From contig DATHVP010000037.1 in NCBI GenBank assembly GCA_035461245.1, forward strand, positions 1 through 64,000: DNA of 64,000 bases. Reading direction: 5' to 3'. The stretch's first letter is position 1, and each line of letters opens with the position of its first letter. The position numbers and the translations under genes were made by a program. The notes beneath the pieces were generated by a model. It had not been told where the DNA came from and made no database searches. It worked only from the letters and a program-made list of their open reading frames with translations. Source of the stretch: SH-MAG3 sp035461245. Its GTDB lineage: Bacteria; Gemmatimonadota; Gemmatimonadetes; Longimicrobiales; RSA9. This document shows positions 32,536 through 41,874 of this stretch, one piece after another.

Positions 32536-33000
32536 ATGAATGAGAACCGCCCCGTCATCGACGCACTCAACGGACTGCTGGCCGACTCCACAGTCCTCTA
32601 CCAGAAGCTGCGCCACTACCACTGGAACGTGGCCGGCTCGAATTTCTTCGTCCTGCACGAAAAGTTTGAGGCCCTCTACGACGCATGGGCCGCATCCATT
32701 GACGAGATCGCCGAACGCGTCCTCACCATAGACGGCGTGCCGCTCCACACCCTCGCCTCCATGCTCGACGCCAGCCGCGTCCGCGAGGACGACTCCATCC
32801 CCGCCGCGGCGGACATGGTCGAGGCCCTGCTGGCCGACTTCAAGACGGTCTCCGCCAGAATTGGCGAAATCATCGAACTGGCGGAGGCCCGCGGCGACCG
32901 GGGCACGGTCAACCTGATGGACGGGCTGCTGGATCGGCTGGAGAAGGACGCGTGGATGCTGCGGGCGTGGAAGCGGGAGACCGCGGGCAGCTGGAGTTGA
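32536..33000 (+). CDS. dps: Dps-family ferritin-like protein
   Basis: 154 residues from the ATG at 32536. Dps signature: LYQKLRHYHWNVAGSNFFVLHEKFEALYDAWAASIDEIAERV, which carries the His, Asp and Glu of the inter-subunit ferroxidase site. Dps proteins form 12-subunit shells that oxidise and store iron with H2O2 and protect DNA. The catalase gene follows 15 bases later, so peroxide defence is transcribed as a unit. The upstream palindrome suggests shared control with Usp and the porin. Confidence 0.94.
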   Translation: MNENRPVIDALNGLLADSTVLYQKLRHYHWNVAGSNFFVLHEKFEALYDAWAASIDEIAERVLTIDGVPLHTLASMLDASRVREDDSIPAAADMVEALLADFKTVSARIGEIIELAEARGDRGTVNLMDGLLDRLEKDAWMLRAWKRETAGSWS

Positions 33001-33015
33001 GCGAAAGGAGCTGAC

Positions 33016-34701
33016 ATGAAGAAGCAGGACGGCGCGGACGACACCCGCGTCCTGACAACCCGGCAGGGGCATCCTGTGGGCAACAACCAGTCACAGCGCA
33101 CGGTGGGACCGCGGGGCCCGGCGACGCTGGAGAACTATCATTTCCTGGAGAAGATTTCGCATTTCGACCGGGAGCGGATCCCGGAGCGGGTGGTTCACGC
33201 CCGGGGCTTCGTAGCCTACGGCGAGTTTGAGGCGACGGGCCGGATCGGCGAGGAGCCTGCGTCGAAGTACACGCGTGCGAAGCTGTTCCAGGCGGCCGGC
33301 ACGAAGACGCCGCTGGCCGTTCGCTTCTCCACTGTCATCGGCGGACGTGACTCGTCGGAGGTAGCCCGGGACCCGCGGGGCTTCGCCGTGAAGTTCTACA
33401 CGGAGGACGGCAACTGGGACCTGGTGGGCAACAACCTGCCGGTCTTCTTCATCCGGGACGCCATCAAGTTCCCCGACGTCATCCACTCGCTGAAGCCGGA
33501 CCCGGTGACGTTCCGTCAGGAGCCGAACCGCATCTTCGACTTCATGAGCCAGACGCCGGAAAGCATGCACATGCTGACGCACCTGTTCAGTCCGCGCGGC
33601 ATCCCGGCGACGTACCGTCACATGGAGGGCTTTGGCGTCAACACGTACAGGATGGTGAACGCCGAGGGCGGCACGGTACTGGTGAAGTACCACTTCCATC
33701 CGCGCTGCGGCGTGGCGAGCCTTACCGCGGCGGAAGCGGAGAAGGTGCAGGGCCGCGACCTGGGCTCGGCGTCGAAGGACCTGTACGAGGCCATCGAGCG
33801 GGGCGACTACCCGCAGTGGGACATGTTCGTCCAGATCATGGCGGACGACGAGCACCCGGAACTGGACTGGGACCCGCTGGACGACACGAAGATCTGGCCG
33901 GAGGACCAGTTCCCGCTGCGGCACGTGGGCGTCATGACGCTGAACCGCAACGTGGACGATTTCCACAATGAGAACGAACAGATCGCCATGGGCACCGGCG
34001 TGCTCGTGGACGGCCTGGATTTCTCCGACGACAAGATGCTGGTGGGTCGGACCTTCTCATACTCCGACACGCAGCGCTATCGCGTGGGCCCGAACTACCT
34101 GCAGCTGCCGGTGAACCAGCCCAGGAACGCGCAGGTCCACACCAACCAGCGCGGTGGGCAGATGTCATACGGCGTGGATCTGGCACCCGGCCAGAACCCG
34201 CACGTCAACTACGAGCCATCATTGCACAACGGGCTGCACGAGGCGGAGCGGAAGCCCAGCAACCCGCCAGAGGTCCGCGGCGTCCTGACGCAGAGCGTGC
34301 TCGACCGCCGCAACGACTATGTCCAGGCCCGCGCCCGCTACTGCACCATGATGGAGTGGGAACGGGACGACCTTGTCGGCAACATGGGTGAACTGCTCGG
34401 CGCGTGCGAGCGGGATGTGCAGGAGCGCATGCTGTGGCACCTGTTCCTCGTGCACGATGACTACGGTACCCGCGTGGGCCAGGCGCTGGGCATGACGGCA
34501 GAGGACGTGCGCCACCTGGAACCGCTACCCGGGCAGATCCTCACGGAGGAGGACCAGCGCCGGCTCGGGAACCTGGCCGCCAACGGAGATGACATTGACG
34601 CCGACGCGTGGGGCCGTTGGACCGGCTCCGTGGAGGACCGGCAGGCCAGCGCCGAGGAAGTCCTCGGCGGCATGATGGAAACACCGAACCCGGTGAAGTA
34701 A
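33016..34701 (+). CDS. Monofunctional haem catalase
   Basis: 561 residues. Catalytic His61 (ERVVHARG), Asn139 (NWDLVGNN) and proximal haem ligand Tyr349 (RTFSYSDTQRYRVG) are all present, along with RFSTV, RDPRGFAVKFYTEDG and FHPRCGVASL. It breaks H2O2 down to water and oxygen. The length is between small- and large-subunit clades: there is a C-terminal extension of about 60 residues beyond the core but no flavodoxin-like domain. It has its own AAAGGAGC ribosome-binding site and forms an operon with dps. A terminator follows at 34742. Confidence 0.95.
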   Translation: MKKQDGADDTRVLTTRQGHPVGNNQSQRTVGPRGPATLENYHFLEKISHFDRERIPERVVHARGFVAYGEFEATGRIGEEPASKYTRAKLFQAAGTKTPLAVRFSTVIGGRDSSEVARDPRGFAVKFYTEDGNWDLVGNNLPVFFIRDAIKFPDVIHSLKPDPVTFRQEPNRIFDFMSQTPESMHMLTHLFSPRGIPATYRHMEGFGVNTYRMVNAEGGTVLVKYHFHPRCGVASLTAAEAEKVQGRDLGSASKDLYEAIERGDYPQWDMFVQIMADDEHPELDWDPLDDTKIWPEDQFPLRHVGVMTLNRNVDDFHNENEQIAMGTGVLVDGLDFSDDKMLVGRTFSYSDTQRYRVGPNYLQLPVNQPRNAQVHTNQRGGQMSYGVDLAPGQNPHVNYEPSLHNGLHEAERKPSNPPEVRGVLTQSVLDRRNDYVQARARYCTMMEWERDDLVGNMGELLGACERDVQERMLWHLFLVHDDYGTRVGQALGMTAEDVRHLEPLPGQILTEEDQRRLGNLAANGDDIDADAWGRWTGSVEDRQASAEEVLGGMMETPNPVK

Positions 34702-34741
34702 AGCGGCCCCCGGCCCCCGCCGGAGGTCGAGTCGGCAAAGT

Positions 34742-34775
34742 AATCGGTGACGGGTCACGGGGCTCGTCACCGATT
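34742..34775 (+). terminator. Terminator of the dps-catalase operon
   Basis: AATCGGTGACG and CGTCACCGATT pair perfectly over 11 bp around a 12-base loop, 40 bases past the catalase stop; CACATTAT follows. Confidence 0.75.
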
Positions 34776-34872
34776 CACATTATCGGGGTTGTCGCTGCTG
34801 CCTGCGGACCACACATTGGATCTGCGGCAGCTTACCCGCCGCACCGGCTGAGACAGCCGCCAGGACCCCGAC

Positions 34873-35454
34873 ATGACGGGCCTCAGACCTGACACCGAAG
34901 TTGCGCAGCTGCTGGCCGCGCTGCGACAGGGCGAATCCAGTGCGCTGGAGGAGCTGCTTCCCCACGTCTACGAGGAGCTGCGGGCACTGGCGCGGGCGCA
35001 GGTCCGGGGTCGCGGCGGTACACTGCAGGCGACGGCGCTGGTGCACGAGGCGTACATGAAGCTGGCCCGGGCGGGCGCGGTGGTGGCGGGCGACCGTTCG
35101 CACTTCCTGGCGATTGCCGCCCGTGCCATGCGTCAGGTGGTGGTGGACCGTGCCCGGGCCGCGCTGTCGCAGAAGCGGGGCGGCGGCTGGCAGGCCGTAA
35201 CCCTGCAGCCGGACTCGGTGAGCCTGGAACTGAGGCCCGAAGACGCCATTGCGCTGGACCGGGCGCTGGAGGGACTGGAGCCGCGGCAGCGACTCATCGT
35301 GGAGTGCCGGTACTTCGCCGGCCTGGACGACGCCGAGATCGCCACCGTGCTGGGCGTTACGGACCGGACGGTGCGCCGGGAGTGGGTGAAGGCCCGGGCC
35401 TGGCTCTACGCCGAGCTGTACGGCTCCGCGGATGCGGACGAGGTGCAGGCGTGA
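34873..35454 (+). CDS. ECF sigma factor paired with a Ser/Thr kinase
   Basis: 193 residues: LLPHVYEELRALARAQVRGRGGTLQATALVHEAYMKLA (region 2), HFLAIAARAMRQVVVDRAR, and LEPRQRLIVECRYFAGLDDAEI with TDRTVRREWVKARAWL (region 4). The TLQ.TALVHEAY and ARAMR..LVD.AR signatures mark the ECF group that is usually encoded beside Ser/Thr kinases rather than an anti-sigma factor. The next gene, overlapping by four bases (GTGA), is such a kinase, which presumably phosphorylates or otherwise controls it. Confidence 0.92.
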   Translation: MTGLRPDTEVAQLLAALRQGESSALEELLPHVYEELRALARAQVRGRGGTLQATALVHEAYMKLARAGAVVAGDRSHFLAIAARAMRQVVVDRARAALSQKRGGGWQAVTLQPDSVSLELRPEDAIALDRALEGLEPRQRLIVECRYFAGLDDAEIATVLGVTDRTVRREWVKARAWLYAELYGSADADEVQA

Positions 35455-38036
35455 GCGCGGAGCGCACCCGCGTGGAGGCCGTGTTCGAGGCCGCGCTGCA
35501 GCTGCCGGCGGGCGGGCGCGACGAGTTCATTGAGCGGGCATGCTCCGGCAACGCCGCCATGGCCCGGTCGGTCCGGTCACTGCTGGCAGCTCACGCCCTG
35601 ACCGGCGGCCTGCTGGACGCCACGACGCCGGCCCCGCAGGCGGAGCCGCTGCCCGATCGATTCGGCCCGTACCGCGTGCTGGGCGTGCTCGGGCGTGGCG
35701 GCATGGGCGTGGTGTACGATGCGGAACGCGACGATGGCCAGTTCCGGCGTCGCGTGGCCATCAAGATCCTGCGTGCCGGCAGCGACCCTGAACTGAAGCA
35801 GCGGGTGCTGACCGAGCGCCAGATCCTGGCGGCGCTGGACCACCCGGGCATTGCGCGGCTGCTGGACGGCGGCGTGACGGCCGACGGGCGGCCGTTCCTG
35901 GTGATGGAGCACGTGGAAGGGCTGCCCATCGACGTGTACAGCGAGCGCATGCGTCTCGACGTGCGCCAGCGGCTGGTCCTGTTCTGCGAGGTTGCGCGCG
36001 TGGTGGACTACGCGCACCGCAACCTGGTGGTGCACCGCGACCTGAAGCCGTCCAACATCATGGTCACGCCCGACGGCCGGGTGAAGCTGCTGGACTTCGG
36101 CGTGGCCAAGCTGCTCCACGGGTGGGCCGCGGCCTCGGGCTCGCCGGTGACCCGGGACCGCAGTGCCCTCACCCCCGAGTACGCGAGCCCCGAGCAGCTC
36201 CGGGGCGACGTGCTGACCACCACCACGGATGTCTATTCCCTGGGCGTGGTGCTGTATGAGTTACTCGCCGGCCAGCGTCCGTTCCAGGGGTACGAGGGTG
36301 CCGCGGCGCGGCATGCGGAAGCGATCTGCACCGCCGAGCCACCGCGCGCCAGCGGCCAGGCGCCTGCGCCGCGCGCGCGCGTCCTGCGCGGCGACCTGGA
36401 CGCCATCCTCGACATGGCGCTGCGGCCGGAGCCGGGCATGCGCTACGGCTCTGCCGAGCTCCTCGCGCAGGACATCGAACGTTACCTGGCGCTGCGCCGG
36501 GTGCGGGCCCGGCAGGGCAGTCGCGCGTACGCATTTGGCAAGCTGATCCGCCGTCACGCGAGGACGGCGCTTGTCGTCGCCACCGTCGCCCTGTCCCTGG
36601 CGGGCGGCACGGGCGTCGCGCTGTGGCAGGCGCGGCTGGCCCGGGCGGCCCAGGCGGAAGCGGAACGAGCCGGCGCGGAGTCCGCCCGGATCACGGACTT
36701 CCTGGTGGAACTGTTCGAGGCCGGCGTGCCTGAGGCCTCACTGTCGGGGGCGGTCACCGCCCGCGACCTGGTTGACCGGGGGCTGCGGCGCATCGACCTG
36801 CTTCATGACCAGCCGGCACTGCAGGCGCCATTGCTTGCGGCGCTGGGCCGTGTCCTGGCCAGCCTGGCCGAGTATGCCGACGCGGAGCACCTGACGCAGC
36901 GAGCGCTGACACTGTACGAAGCCCGCCACGATGAGGCCGGTGTCGGCAGGACGCTGGCCCAGCTCGGCACCGTGCGCCGGCTCCGGGGCGACTACGCCGA
37001 CGCCCGGACGGTGCTGCTGCGGGCGCTGCCCATCCAGCAGGTTGCGCTGGGTGCCGATCATCCGGAAGTCGCCTCGACCCTTGGCCAGCTTGCCAGCGTC
37101 GCCATTTACCTGGGCGAGTTCGATGACGCGGGCGTTCATGCTGCGGAGGGCCTGGCCATCCACCAGGCGGCACTGGGCGACAGTCATCGCCTGACCTTGA
37201 ACTCCATGCGGCTGCTGGGTCAGGTCCAGCGGCTGCGCGGCCAGCATGAGGAGGCCGAAGCGACGCTCCGCAACGTCGTTGCCCGGCGGCCGGCAGCCAT
37301 CGGATCCACCAGTCCGGAACTGCACGAGGACCGACTGCAGCTCGCGCAGCTGCTGGCCCTGCGCGGTGCGAGCGACGAGGCCGCGGATATCTTCCGCGAC
37401 GTCATCGCCCGCACGGGCCCGGCGACCGAAGACTTTGCGGTACGAACTGCGGCGCGCAACGGCCTGGCAACACTGCTCGTACGCAGCGGGGACCTGGCCG
37501 CCGCCGAGCAGTTGCTGCGACTGGTGCACAACGAGCGGCAGGCGCTGTATGGCCCGGAACATCCCGCCCTGGCACGCAGTGCCACAGCGCTGGGGAATGT
37601 GCTGCTTCGCGGCGGCCGGCTGGCCGAGGCCGAAACGGCCTTCAGGGAGGGGGCGCGAGTCTACCGAGCGAGTGTGGGGGAGAGACACCTGGGCTACGCC
37701 AATGCGATGGCGCAGCTCGCAGCCATCGAGGCGCAGCGCGGACGGCACGCCACTGCCGATTCCATCCTCGCCCATGCCATTGCCCTGCGTGTTGCAGGCG
37801 AGGGCAGCACGGCCCATGGCCTGGCGGACCTGCTGCGCCGGCGCGCGGAAGTCGCCGTCGCTGCCGGGCGGTTTGACTTCGCGGAATCGCTGCTGGCCGA
37901 AGCACTGGCGAACGCCGCCGGGCGGAGCTATTCGCCTGGTGTGACGCAGGAGATCCACGACACGTACGCGGCCCTCTATCGGGCCTGGGGCCGCCCCGGC
38001 GACGCGGACCGGCACGCGGCACTGGGACGGCACTAG
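35451..38036 (+). CDS. Transmembrane Ser/Thr kinase with C-terminal TPR region
   Basis: 861 residues from a GTG at 35451. Kinase domain about 71-345: GRGGMGVVYDAE, Lys105 in VAIKIL, HRDLKPSN (Asp197), DFG (Asp215) and TPEYASPEQLRGD. A transmembrane helix lies at about 370-392 (LVVATVALSLAGGTGVALW), followed by a coiled segment and at least seven TPR units (VGRTLAQLGTVRRLRGDYADARTVLL and similar) outside the membrane. The TPRs would sense proteins or ligands in the periplasm, and the kinase would act on the overlapping ECF sigma factor. All catalytic residues are present. Confidence 0.93.
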   Translation: MSAERTRVEAVFEAALQLPAGGRDEFIERACSGNAAMARSVRSLLAAHALTGGLLDATTPAPQAEPLPDRFGPYRVLGVLGRGGMGVVYDAERDDGQFRRRVAIKILRAGSDPELKQRVLTERQILAALDHPGIARLLDGGVTADGRPFLVMEHVEGLPIDVYSERMRLDVRQRLVLFCEVARVVDYAHRNLVVHRDLKPSNIMVTPDGRVKLLDFGVAKLLHGWAAASGSPVTRDRSALTPEYASPEQLRGDVLTTTTDVYSLGVVLYELLAGQRPFQGYEGAAARHAEAICTAEPPRASGQAPAPRARVLRGDLDAILDMALRPEPGMRYGSAELLAQDIERYLALRRVRARQGSRAYAFGKLIRRHARTALVVATVALSLAGGTGVALWQARLARAAQAEAERAGAESARITDFLVELFEAGVPEASLSGAVTARDLVDRGLRRIDLLHDQPALQAPLLAALGRVLASLAEYADAEHLTQRALTLYEARHDEAGVGRTLAQLGTVRRLRGDYADARTVLLRALPIQQVALGADHPEVASTLGQLASVAIYLGEFDDAGVHAAEGLAIHQAALGDSHRLTLNSMRLLGQVQRLRGQHEEAEATLRNVVARRPAAIGSTSPELHEDRLQLAQLLALRGASDEAADIFRDVIARTGPATEDFAVRTAARNGLATLLVRSGDLAAAEQLLRLVHNERQALYGPEHPALARSATALGNVLLRGGRLAEAETAFREGARVYRASVGERHLGYANAMAQLAAIEAQRGRHATADSILAHAIALRVAGEGSTAHGLADLLRRRAEVAVAAGRFDFAESLLAEALANAAGRSYSPGVTQEIHDTYAALYRAWGRPGDADRHAALGRH

Positions 38037-38251
38037 TCTGCCGCGCAAGAAAACCCTTGTATCCGGGCCGCCTCCTGCACACTTTTCCTGCGTCGTATCA
38101 CGACTGAGGGGCGCAGCCCTTCCCGAACCACAACATGGAGATCTCGATGGCGAGGTTCCGATCGGCGGCAGGCGGATTCGCACTGCCGGGGTGGCGGGGA
38201 CAGGTGCACCCTGATGCGACACCAACGTACACACCTTTCAGGAGAAATCGC

Positions 38252-38770
38252 ATGCGTCAATGGATGTCTGCCATCGCCGTCGCGGCCGTGTTTGCAGGCC
38301 TGACTGCCGTAAACGCAGCCGCCCAGGTCCGTCCCGGGCTGAGCGAACTGAACCTCAGCGCCGACATCTCGGCGATGTCGCCGGAAGAAGGCGACTCGGA
38401 AACGACCATGAACGTGCAGCTGCGTTATGGCTATTTCCTGACGCCGGCCATCCAGCTCGGCGCCCAGCTCAGCGCCATCAAGTTCGAGGACGTGGACACG
38501 TTCGGCGACGTCGGCGTGTTCGGTGCGTACCACTTTGGTGCCCCGGGTGCCATGGCGGTGCCGTATGCCGGCGCACACGTCGGCACGGGCTTCGGCTTTG
38601 ACGACAGCAACCCGTTCTCGTTCGGCGCAATGGCCGGCCTGAAGTACTTCCTCGGGCAGGCGGGCGCCATCACGCCCGAGCTGTACGTCACGCGTTCCAG
38701 CGCCGATGACTTCAACTGGACCACGTTCGGCCTCCGCGTCGGCGTCTCGGTCTTCTTCGGCGGCAACTAG
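38252..38770 (+). CDS. Small outer-membrane beta-barrel protein
   Basis: 172 residues from the ATG at 38252 (AGGAG nine bases before). Signal peptide MRQWMSAIAVAAVFAGLTAVNAA (cleavage AQV). Barrel strands follow (ELNLSADISAMSP, TMNVQLRYGYFLTPAIQLGAQL, GVFGAYHFG, GLKYFLGQ), ending FGLRVGVSVFFGGN. It is close in pattern to OmpA/OmpW-like eight-stranded barrels. No partner is evident. The terminator at 38823 closes the transcript. Confidence 0.8.
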   Translation: MRQWMSAIAVAAVFAGLTAVNAAAQVRPGLSELNLSADISAMSPEEGDSETTMNVQLRYGYFLTPAIQLGAQLSAIKFEDVDTFGDVGVFGAYHFGAPGAMAVPYAGAHVGTGFGFDDSNPFSFGAMAGLKYFLGQAGAITPELYVTRSSADDFNWTTFGLRVGVSVFFGGN

Positions 38771-38822
38771 TCTCATCAGCGTCCGCCGGCCGTGCGCGGC
38801 TGGCTGAGGGCACGAGACGGAC

Positions 38823-38854
38823 GGGGCGCCCGGTGATGTATCGCCGGGCGCCCC
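38823..38854 (+). terminator. Terminator after the barrel gene
   Basis: GGGGCGCCCGG and CCGGGCGCCCC pair perfectly over 11 bp around a ten-base loop and are followed by TTGT. Confidence 0.8.
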
Positions 38855-38975
38855 TTGTCGTGGGCCGTGCTCCGTACGGACCCGTCCCCGCCCCCTGATG
38901 TCCGCCGGCCCCGCGTTTTCCCGTGTCATCCATTGAAGCCGTACTCACTGGATCAACAGCACGGGAGAGACTCAC

Positions 38976-40379
38976 ATGCAATGGAAACCCGATCCCACCT
39001 TCTATGCGACGCCGACGCACGCCATGGAAGCACCGGAGGAGAAGCTGGCCTACGTCGCACTGCTGAACCCCGCCGGCCAGCGGCCGGACGCCATCGGCGT
39101 GGTGGACGTGGACCCGGTGTCCCCGACCTACGGCCGGCTGGTGGGCCAGGCGGACATGCCATCGCCCGGCGACGAGTTGCACCACTTCGGCTGGAACGCG
39201 TGCAGCTCCCACCTGTGCGCATGGGCCGCCAGCCCGCACATGGAGCGGCGCTACCTCGTAGTGCCGGGCATTCACAGCTCGCGCATCGCGATCTTTGACA
39301 CGAAGCCGGACCCGCGCCAGCCGGAGCTGGTGAAGGTCATCGAGGCGGAGACCATCGCGGAACGCACTGGCTACACGACGCCGCACACCACGCACTGCGG
39401 TCCTGACGGCATCTACGTCAATGCCCTCGGCGGCGTGGATGGCAATGGCCCGGGCGGCATCTTCATGATCGACCACGAGACGTTCGAGGTGAAGGGCCCG
39501 TGGGAGGCAGACCGCGGCGAGCAGTACCTGTCGTACGACTTCTGGTGGCACCTGGGCCAGGACACGATGATCACCAGCGAGTGGGGCACGCCCAATATGG
39601 TGAAGGACGGGCTGAACCCTGAGCTGCTGCTGGCGGGCAAGTATGGCAATGCCCTGCACGTGTGGGACCTGAAGACGCGGAAGCACGTGAAGAAGCTGGA
39701 GCTGGGCGCGGAACAGCAGATGGTGCTGGAACTGCGGCCTGCCCATGATCCGCGCCGGACATACGGCTTTGCCGGCGTCGTCATATCGCTGGAGGACCTG
39801 TCCGCGAACATCTTCCTGTGGTACCTGCACGGCACGAACGGGGACGCGGAATGGCGGACAAAGAAGGTCATCACGATCCCGGCGGAGCCGGCGTCGCCGG
39901 ATGACCTGCCGCCCATGCTGAAGGGATTCGGCGCAGTGCCGCCGCTGGTCACGGACCTGAACCTCAGCCTGGACGACCGGTTCCTCTACGTCTCGTGCTG
40001 GGGCACGGGCGAGATGCGCCAGTACGACGTCTCCAACCCGTTCGAGCCCGAACTGGTGGGCAGCGTCCGCATCGGCGGCATCGTGAACCGGACGCCGCAC
40101 CCGTCGCAGCCGGACGTGCCGCTGAACGGCGGGCCGCAGATGGTGGAGATCAGCCGGGACGGCCGGCGGGTATACTTCACCAACTCACTCTACTCGCCGT
40201 GGGACGAGCAGTTCTATCCCGACGGCGTGGAGAGCTGGATGGCAAAGCTGGACGTTGGCGAGAACGGCGGCATCCAGTTCGACGAGAAGTTCCTGGTGAA
40301 GACTGAGGCCGGCATGCGTGCGCACCAGGTGCGCCTGCAGGGCGGTGACGCGTCCTCCGACTCGTTCTGCTACTCATGA
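38976..40379 (+). CDS. Selenium-binding protein / methanethiol oxidase homologue
   Basis: 467 residues, full length for the SBP56 family: DPTFYATPTHAMEAPEEKLAYVALL, HHFGWNACSSHLC, RRYLVVPGIHSSRIAIFDT, TTPHTTHCGPDGIYVNALG, YDFWWHLGQDTMITSEWGTP and NGGPQMVEISRDGRRVYFTNSLY. Bacterial members are copper-dependent methanethiol oxidases giving formaldehyde, H2S and H2O2; the His/Cys stretches fit metal binding. No signal peptide is seen at this start. It heads a chain of four genes with overlapping ends (ATGA, TGATG, ATGA). The usual SCO1 and MauG-like maturation genes are not next to it. Confidence 0.93.
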   Translation: MQWKPDPTFYATPTHAMEAPEEKLAYVALLNPAGQRPDAIGVVDVDPVSPTYGRLVGQADMPSPGDELHHFGWNACSSHLCAWAASPHMERRYLVVPGIHSSRIAIFDTKPDPRQPELVKVIEAETIAERTGYTTPHTTHCGPDGIYVNALGGVDGNGPGGIFMIDHETFEVKGPWEADRGEQYLSYDFWWHLGQDTMITSEWGTPNMVKDGLNPELLLAGKYGNALHVWDLKTRKHVKKLELGAEQQMVLELRPAHDPRRTYGFAGVVISLEDLSANIFLWYLHGTNGDAEWRTKKVITIPAEPASPDDLPPMLKGFGAVPPLVTDLNLSLDDRFLYVSCWGTGEMRQYDVSNPFEPELVGSVRIGGIVNRTPHPSQPDVPLNGGPQMVEISRDGRRVYFTNSLYSPWDEQFYPDGVESWMAKLDVGENGGIQFDEKFLVKTEAGMRAHQVRLQGGDASSDSFCYS

Positions 40380-41077
40380 GCGGGCTCGAGGGAGGTTCAG
40401 TGGCCGCACTGCTCGGCCTGGGTGCGCTGCACGGCATCAACCCGGCCATGGGCTGGCTGTTTGCTGCCGCACTGGGCCTGCAGGAGCGCAGCACGATGGC
40501 AGTCTGGCGCGCGCTTCCGCCCCTGGCCCTCGGTCATGCGCTGTCCGTCGCGGCATTTGCCGCGGCGGCAGCCGCCGCCGGGACGCTGCTGACCGGGCCA
40601 GGCGTGCGCGTGGCGATGGCCGCGCTGTTGATCGTCGCGGGCATGCACCGTCTGTGGCGAGGGCACGTGCATTTCCGTTACGGTGGGATGCGCATGACCG
40701 GCCGGCAGCTTGTCATCTGGTCGTTCCTGATGGCGACAGCGCACGGCGCCGGCCTCATGGTCATACCCTTCCTCTCGCTCCCCACCGGGGGCAGCGCAGC
40801 GGCAGCTGCAGCTCATGGTGCACACGGGCACCACGTGGCGGCCGCCGGGCCGGCGGCGGGCGACCTGCTGCTCGCCGGGCAGGCGGCGGGCCTCGTCGCG
40901 TCGCTGCTGCACACCGCCAGCTACCTCGCCACCGCCGGCCTGCTCGCCGTGGTCGTCTATCGCCAGGCCGCGTTTCGCGTGCTGCGGACCGCCTGGATCA
41001 ACCTGGACGTGATCTGGGCGGCGGCCCTCATCGTCACGGGCATACTCGTAGCAATGCCGCTGCTGGCAGGTGCGTGA
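40376..41077 (+). CDS. Polytopic membrane protein with His-rich loop
   Basis: 233 residues, about six membrane helices. The first helix has LGLGALHGINPAMGWLFAAALG and the third block SFLMATAHGAGLMVIPFL; a loop contains AHGAHGHHVAAAG. Paired His-containing helices and a His-rich loop resemble NicO/HupE/TauE-type metal or small-anion transporters, but this is not a firm match. The gene overlaps the methanethiol-oxidase homologue by four bases, so copper supply or sulfite/H2S export for that enzyme is a reasonable guess. Confidence 0.7.
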   Translation: MSGLEGGSVAALLGLGALHGINPAMGWLFAAALGLQERSTMAVWRALPPLALGHALSVAAFAAAAAAAGTLLTGPGVRVAMAALLIVAGMHRLWRGHVHFRYGGMRMTGRQLVIWSFLMATAHGAGLMVIPFLSLPTGGSAAAAAAHGAHGHHVAAAGPAAGDLLLAGQAAGLVASLLHTASYLATAGLLAVVVYRQAAFRVLRTAWINLDVIWAAALIVTGILVAMPLLAGA

Positions 41078-41874
41078 TGCAGCCCCGGAAGTATGCACTG
41101 CGCATGGAACGACGTCACCGCCACGGGACCGGCGGCGGTGAGCACTTCACCGGCTACGGCGCCATGGCACTGGCCTTCCAGAGCGGCGACGTCGTGGCGC
41201 TCCACCGGCTGACGGCATCGTCGGCGGGCCCCCCGTTCGTCGAACTGTGGCACCGCACGCCGGACGGGCACTGGACGTTCCATTCCAGCGTGGACCGCCG
41301 GCGCAGCGTTGCGCGCTACTTCGCGAACACGGCTGCAGACGTGCGCTGCGATGACATCGAGATGCGATGGACGGACGGCAGCGCTCTGGCCGTCACGGCC
41401 CGGCGCGCCCGCATCAGGCTGGCGCTGAGGCTGGCTGGTTCGCCCGCCGCCAATGCGGCCTCCGTGCTGGCAGGGCTGGTCCCGGAGAGCGTGTGGTCGC
41501 TGCCGACGGCGGCGCGGGCGACCAGGGCGCTGGTTGGCGCCATCATGGGGGTAGGCCCACTGCCTTTCAGCGGCACGACCGACGCCGGCCATACCTTCCA
41601 CGTCCGCCCACTCCGGTTGTGGCGGGTAGCCGGAGCCGTGTGCGTCCTGGCCGGGCGGGATCCGGGGCCACTGGCGGCATTGCATGACGTCAGCGTTCCC
41701 GCGGGCATGACGCTGTCGACAGCGCCGATATTCATGGCGGCAAGCGTCCAGTTCCGGCAGGGGGCAGAGAGAGGCACACCCGCTCCATCCCGGGACGCCC
41801 TGCTGGCCTCCCTCATCCAGTATGGTCGAATCATCGGCCGTCCGGGCACCGACACCGGCTCGCAGCGCCCATGA
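41077..41874 (+). CDS. Hypothetical protein in the methanethiol-oxidase-like operon
   Basis: 265 residues from the ATG that shares its A with the previous stop (TGATG). The N-terminus is basic (MQPRKYALRMERRHRHG). The body reads FTGYGAMALAFQSGDVVALHRL, FVELWHRTPDGHWTFHSSV and a C-terminal HVRPLRLWRVAGAVCVLAGRDPG. Parts look like a lipocalin-like or START-like sheet. No signal peptide, membrane helix or family motif was recognised. It overlaps the next gene by four bases, so it is probably co-translated with it. Confidence 0.7.
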   Translation: MQPRKYALRMERRHRHGTGGGEHFTGYGAMALAFQSGDVVALHRLTASSAGPPFVELWHRTPDGHWTFHSSVDRRRSVARYFANTAADVRCDDIEMRWTDGSALAVTARRARIRLALRLAGSPAANAASVLAGLVPESVWSLPTAARATRALVGAIMGVGPLPFSGTTDAGHTFHVRPLRLWRVAGAVCVLAGRDPGPLAALHDVSVPAGMTLSTAPIFMAASVQFRQGAERGTPAPSRDALLASLIQYGRIIGRPGTDTGSQRP